Shown here: one piece after another, positions 63,285 through 64,000 of the stretch
Position numbering within the stretch: position 1 is the stretch's first letter
Layout of the letters: every line of letters starts with the position of its first letter
Assembly (NCBI GenBank): GCA_038873195.1
Contig: JAVZEV010000001.1
Coordinates: forward strand, 586,490 to 650,489
Length of the DNA: 64,000 bases
Origin: Candidatus Bathyarchaeia archaeon
Lineage (GTDB): Archaea > Thermoproteota > Bathyarchaeia > Bathyarchaeales > Bathycorpusculaceae
Direction of reading: 5' to 3'
Program-made: the position numbers and the translations under genes
Notes under the pieces: generated by a model
The model's database searches: none
The model's input: only the letters and a program-made list of their open reading frames with translations
Told to the model about the DNA's origin: nothing

Positions 63285-64000
63285 TTGGTAAGAGAAGAAG
63301 AGATTAAGAAAATGGTGAGAAAAAGCTATGCTAAGGCAGCTAAAAAAGAATCTTGCTGCTGTGGTCCGGAATGTAAGGCAAATTTTGAGCAGATTGGCTA
63401 CAGCAAACTCGAACTGGAATCGCTTCCCGAAGGCGCCGCTTTCAGTCTGGGATGTGGAAACCCAGTAGCGCTTGCATCACTTAAGGAAGGCGAAACAGTT
63501 CTTGACCTTGGTTCTGGTGGTGGGCTTGACTGTTTTCTTGCAGCGAAAAAAGTTGGAGAAAAAGGACGTGTTATCGGCGTTGATATGACGCCTGAAATGA
63601 TTGACAAGGCAAGAGAAAACTGTAGAAAAGGTGGATACAAAAATGTGGAGTTTCGGCTTGGAGAAATTGAGAACCTTCCAGTTGCAGACAACACGGTTGA
63701 CGTTATTATTTCAAACTGTGTCATCAATCTTTCACCGAGCAAAAAGAGAGTTTTCGAAGAAGCCTTCAGAGTGCTAAAGCCTGGTGGAAGATTAATGATT
63801 TCTGACATTGTCTTATTGAAAGAGTTGCCTAAAGCGATAAAGGAAAAGGAGCAAGCATACGTTGGCTGTATTTCCGGAGCAGTGATGAAAGACCAATATC
63901 TAGAATTAATCAAAAAGGCTGGCTTTCAAGATGTTAAGGTTGTTGAAGAAACACGTTTCCCCATTGACTTCGTTGTTGACGACCCATCTGCAAAGGCTAT
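63285..64000 (+). CDS. arsM: Arsenite methyltransferase ArsM (cut by window end)
   Basis: SAM-dependent methyltransferase; 238 codons are visible and the frame is still open at the edge. 'VLDLGSGGGLDCFLA' (residues 72-86) binds SAM. C57 ('SLGCGNP'), C145 ('SNCVINL') and C195 ('VGCISGA') match the three As(III)-binding cysteines of ArsM. The N-terminus adds a 'CCCGPEC' cluster at 24-30. TTG start with a strong 'aaggaggtg' site. It would convert arsenite to methylated arsenicals. Confidence 0.9.
   Translation, partial: MVREEEIKKMVRKSYAKAAKKESCCCGPECKANFEQIGYSKLELESLPEGAAFSLGCGNPVALASLKEGETVLDLGSGGGLDCFLAAKKVGEKGRVIGVDMTPEMIDKARENCRKGGYKNVEFRLGEIENLPVADNTVDVIISNCVINLSPSKKRVFEEAFRVLKPGGRLMISDIVLLKELPKAIKEKEQAYVGCISGAVMKDQYLELIKKAGFQDVKVVEETRFPIDFVVDDPSAKA

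Noticed and set aside
63398-63913. 171-codon minus-strand frame at the right edge
   Set aside because: It is antisense to the arsenite methyltransferase, which has all catalytic motifs on the plus strand.
1-64000. CRISPR arrays, insertion sequences or prophage
   Set aside because: No regularly spaced repeats, transposase, integrase or phage structural genes were found; gene order and composition look like an ordinary chromosome.

Overview
The window looks like the genome of an anaerobic archaeon, most likely a member of Bathyarchaeia (TACK group); that placement is inferred from gene content, not from a marker tree. Archaeal signs are an aEF-2, a tRNA with a bulge-helix-bulge intron, a PurP-like ligase, an archaeal OGG1-type glycosylase, TATA-like boxes and near-leaderless genes, and a large set of methanogen-type heterodisulfide reductase (Hdr), F420-non-reducing hydrogenase (Mvh) and thiol:fumarate reductase (Tfr) proteins. 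No methyl-coenzyme M reductase, rRNA, CRISPR array, integrase or insertion sequence was seen.

Layout. 0-12 kb: housekeeping and mixed genes (nucleotidyltransferase, PurP-like ligase, RIO-like kinase, EF-2, OGG, glutaredoxin-like protein, intron-bearing tRNA with CAT anticodon, Bat-type regulator, flavodoxin, nicotinamidase, Xaa-Pro peptidase, MoaD-like protein). 12-24 kb: a biotin and B12 carbon module (methylmalonyl-CoA mutase large subunit, two biotin carriers, pyruvate/oxaloacetate carboxyltransferase, propionyl-CoA carboxylase, biotin carboxylase, biotin ligase, methylmalonyl-CoA epimerase) with a CHASE4 histidine kinase in the middle. 25-31 kb: TfrAB-like fumarate reductase and an aldehyde:ferredoxin oxidoreductase with its polyferredoxin. 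31-35 kb: an MBL hydrolase, an unrecognised 461-residue protein, a GNAT protein, an HExxH protein and a hydrogenase maturation protease.

35-62 kb is dominated by electron-bifurcation-type genes. Module A (about 34.7-45.8 kb, minus strand) reads: RHH-GcvH-like protein, GltD-like flavoprotein, MvhD-winged-helix fusion, double HdrA, MvhD, HdrC, HdrB, MvhG, MvhA, maturation protease. Module B (about 48.3-54.5 kb, minus strand) reads: MvhG2, MvhA2, HdrA-MvhD fusion, HdrC2, HdrB2. A third unit is a divergent pair, HdrA-MvhD-like and HdrD-like (59.4-62.9 kb). An ADP-forming acyl-CoA synthetase with a C-terminal GNAT domain and a probable surface beta-propeller lie between them. The right edge holds an AbrB-like protein and an arsenite methyltransferase cut by the window end.

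How it may work together (inference): propionyl-CoA and succinate are interconverted through methylmalonyl-CoA; fumarate is reduced by thiols through TfrAB; aldehydes are oxidised to acids with ferredoxin; acyl-CoA is turned into acid plus ATP by the ACD enzyme; and the Mvh-Hdr modules balance H2, ferredoxin, NAD(P)H and a thiol/disulfide pool. The most unusual items are an RHH-GcvH-like fusion lacking the lipoyl lysine upstream of module A, an EF-2 with Gln at the diphthamide position, the double HdrA, and the MvhD-winged-helix fusion.
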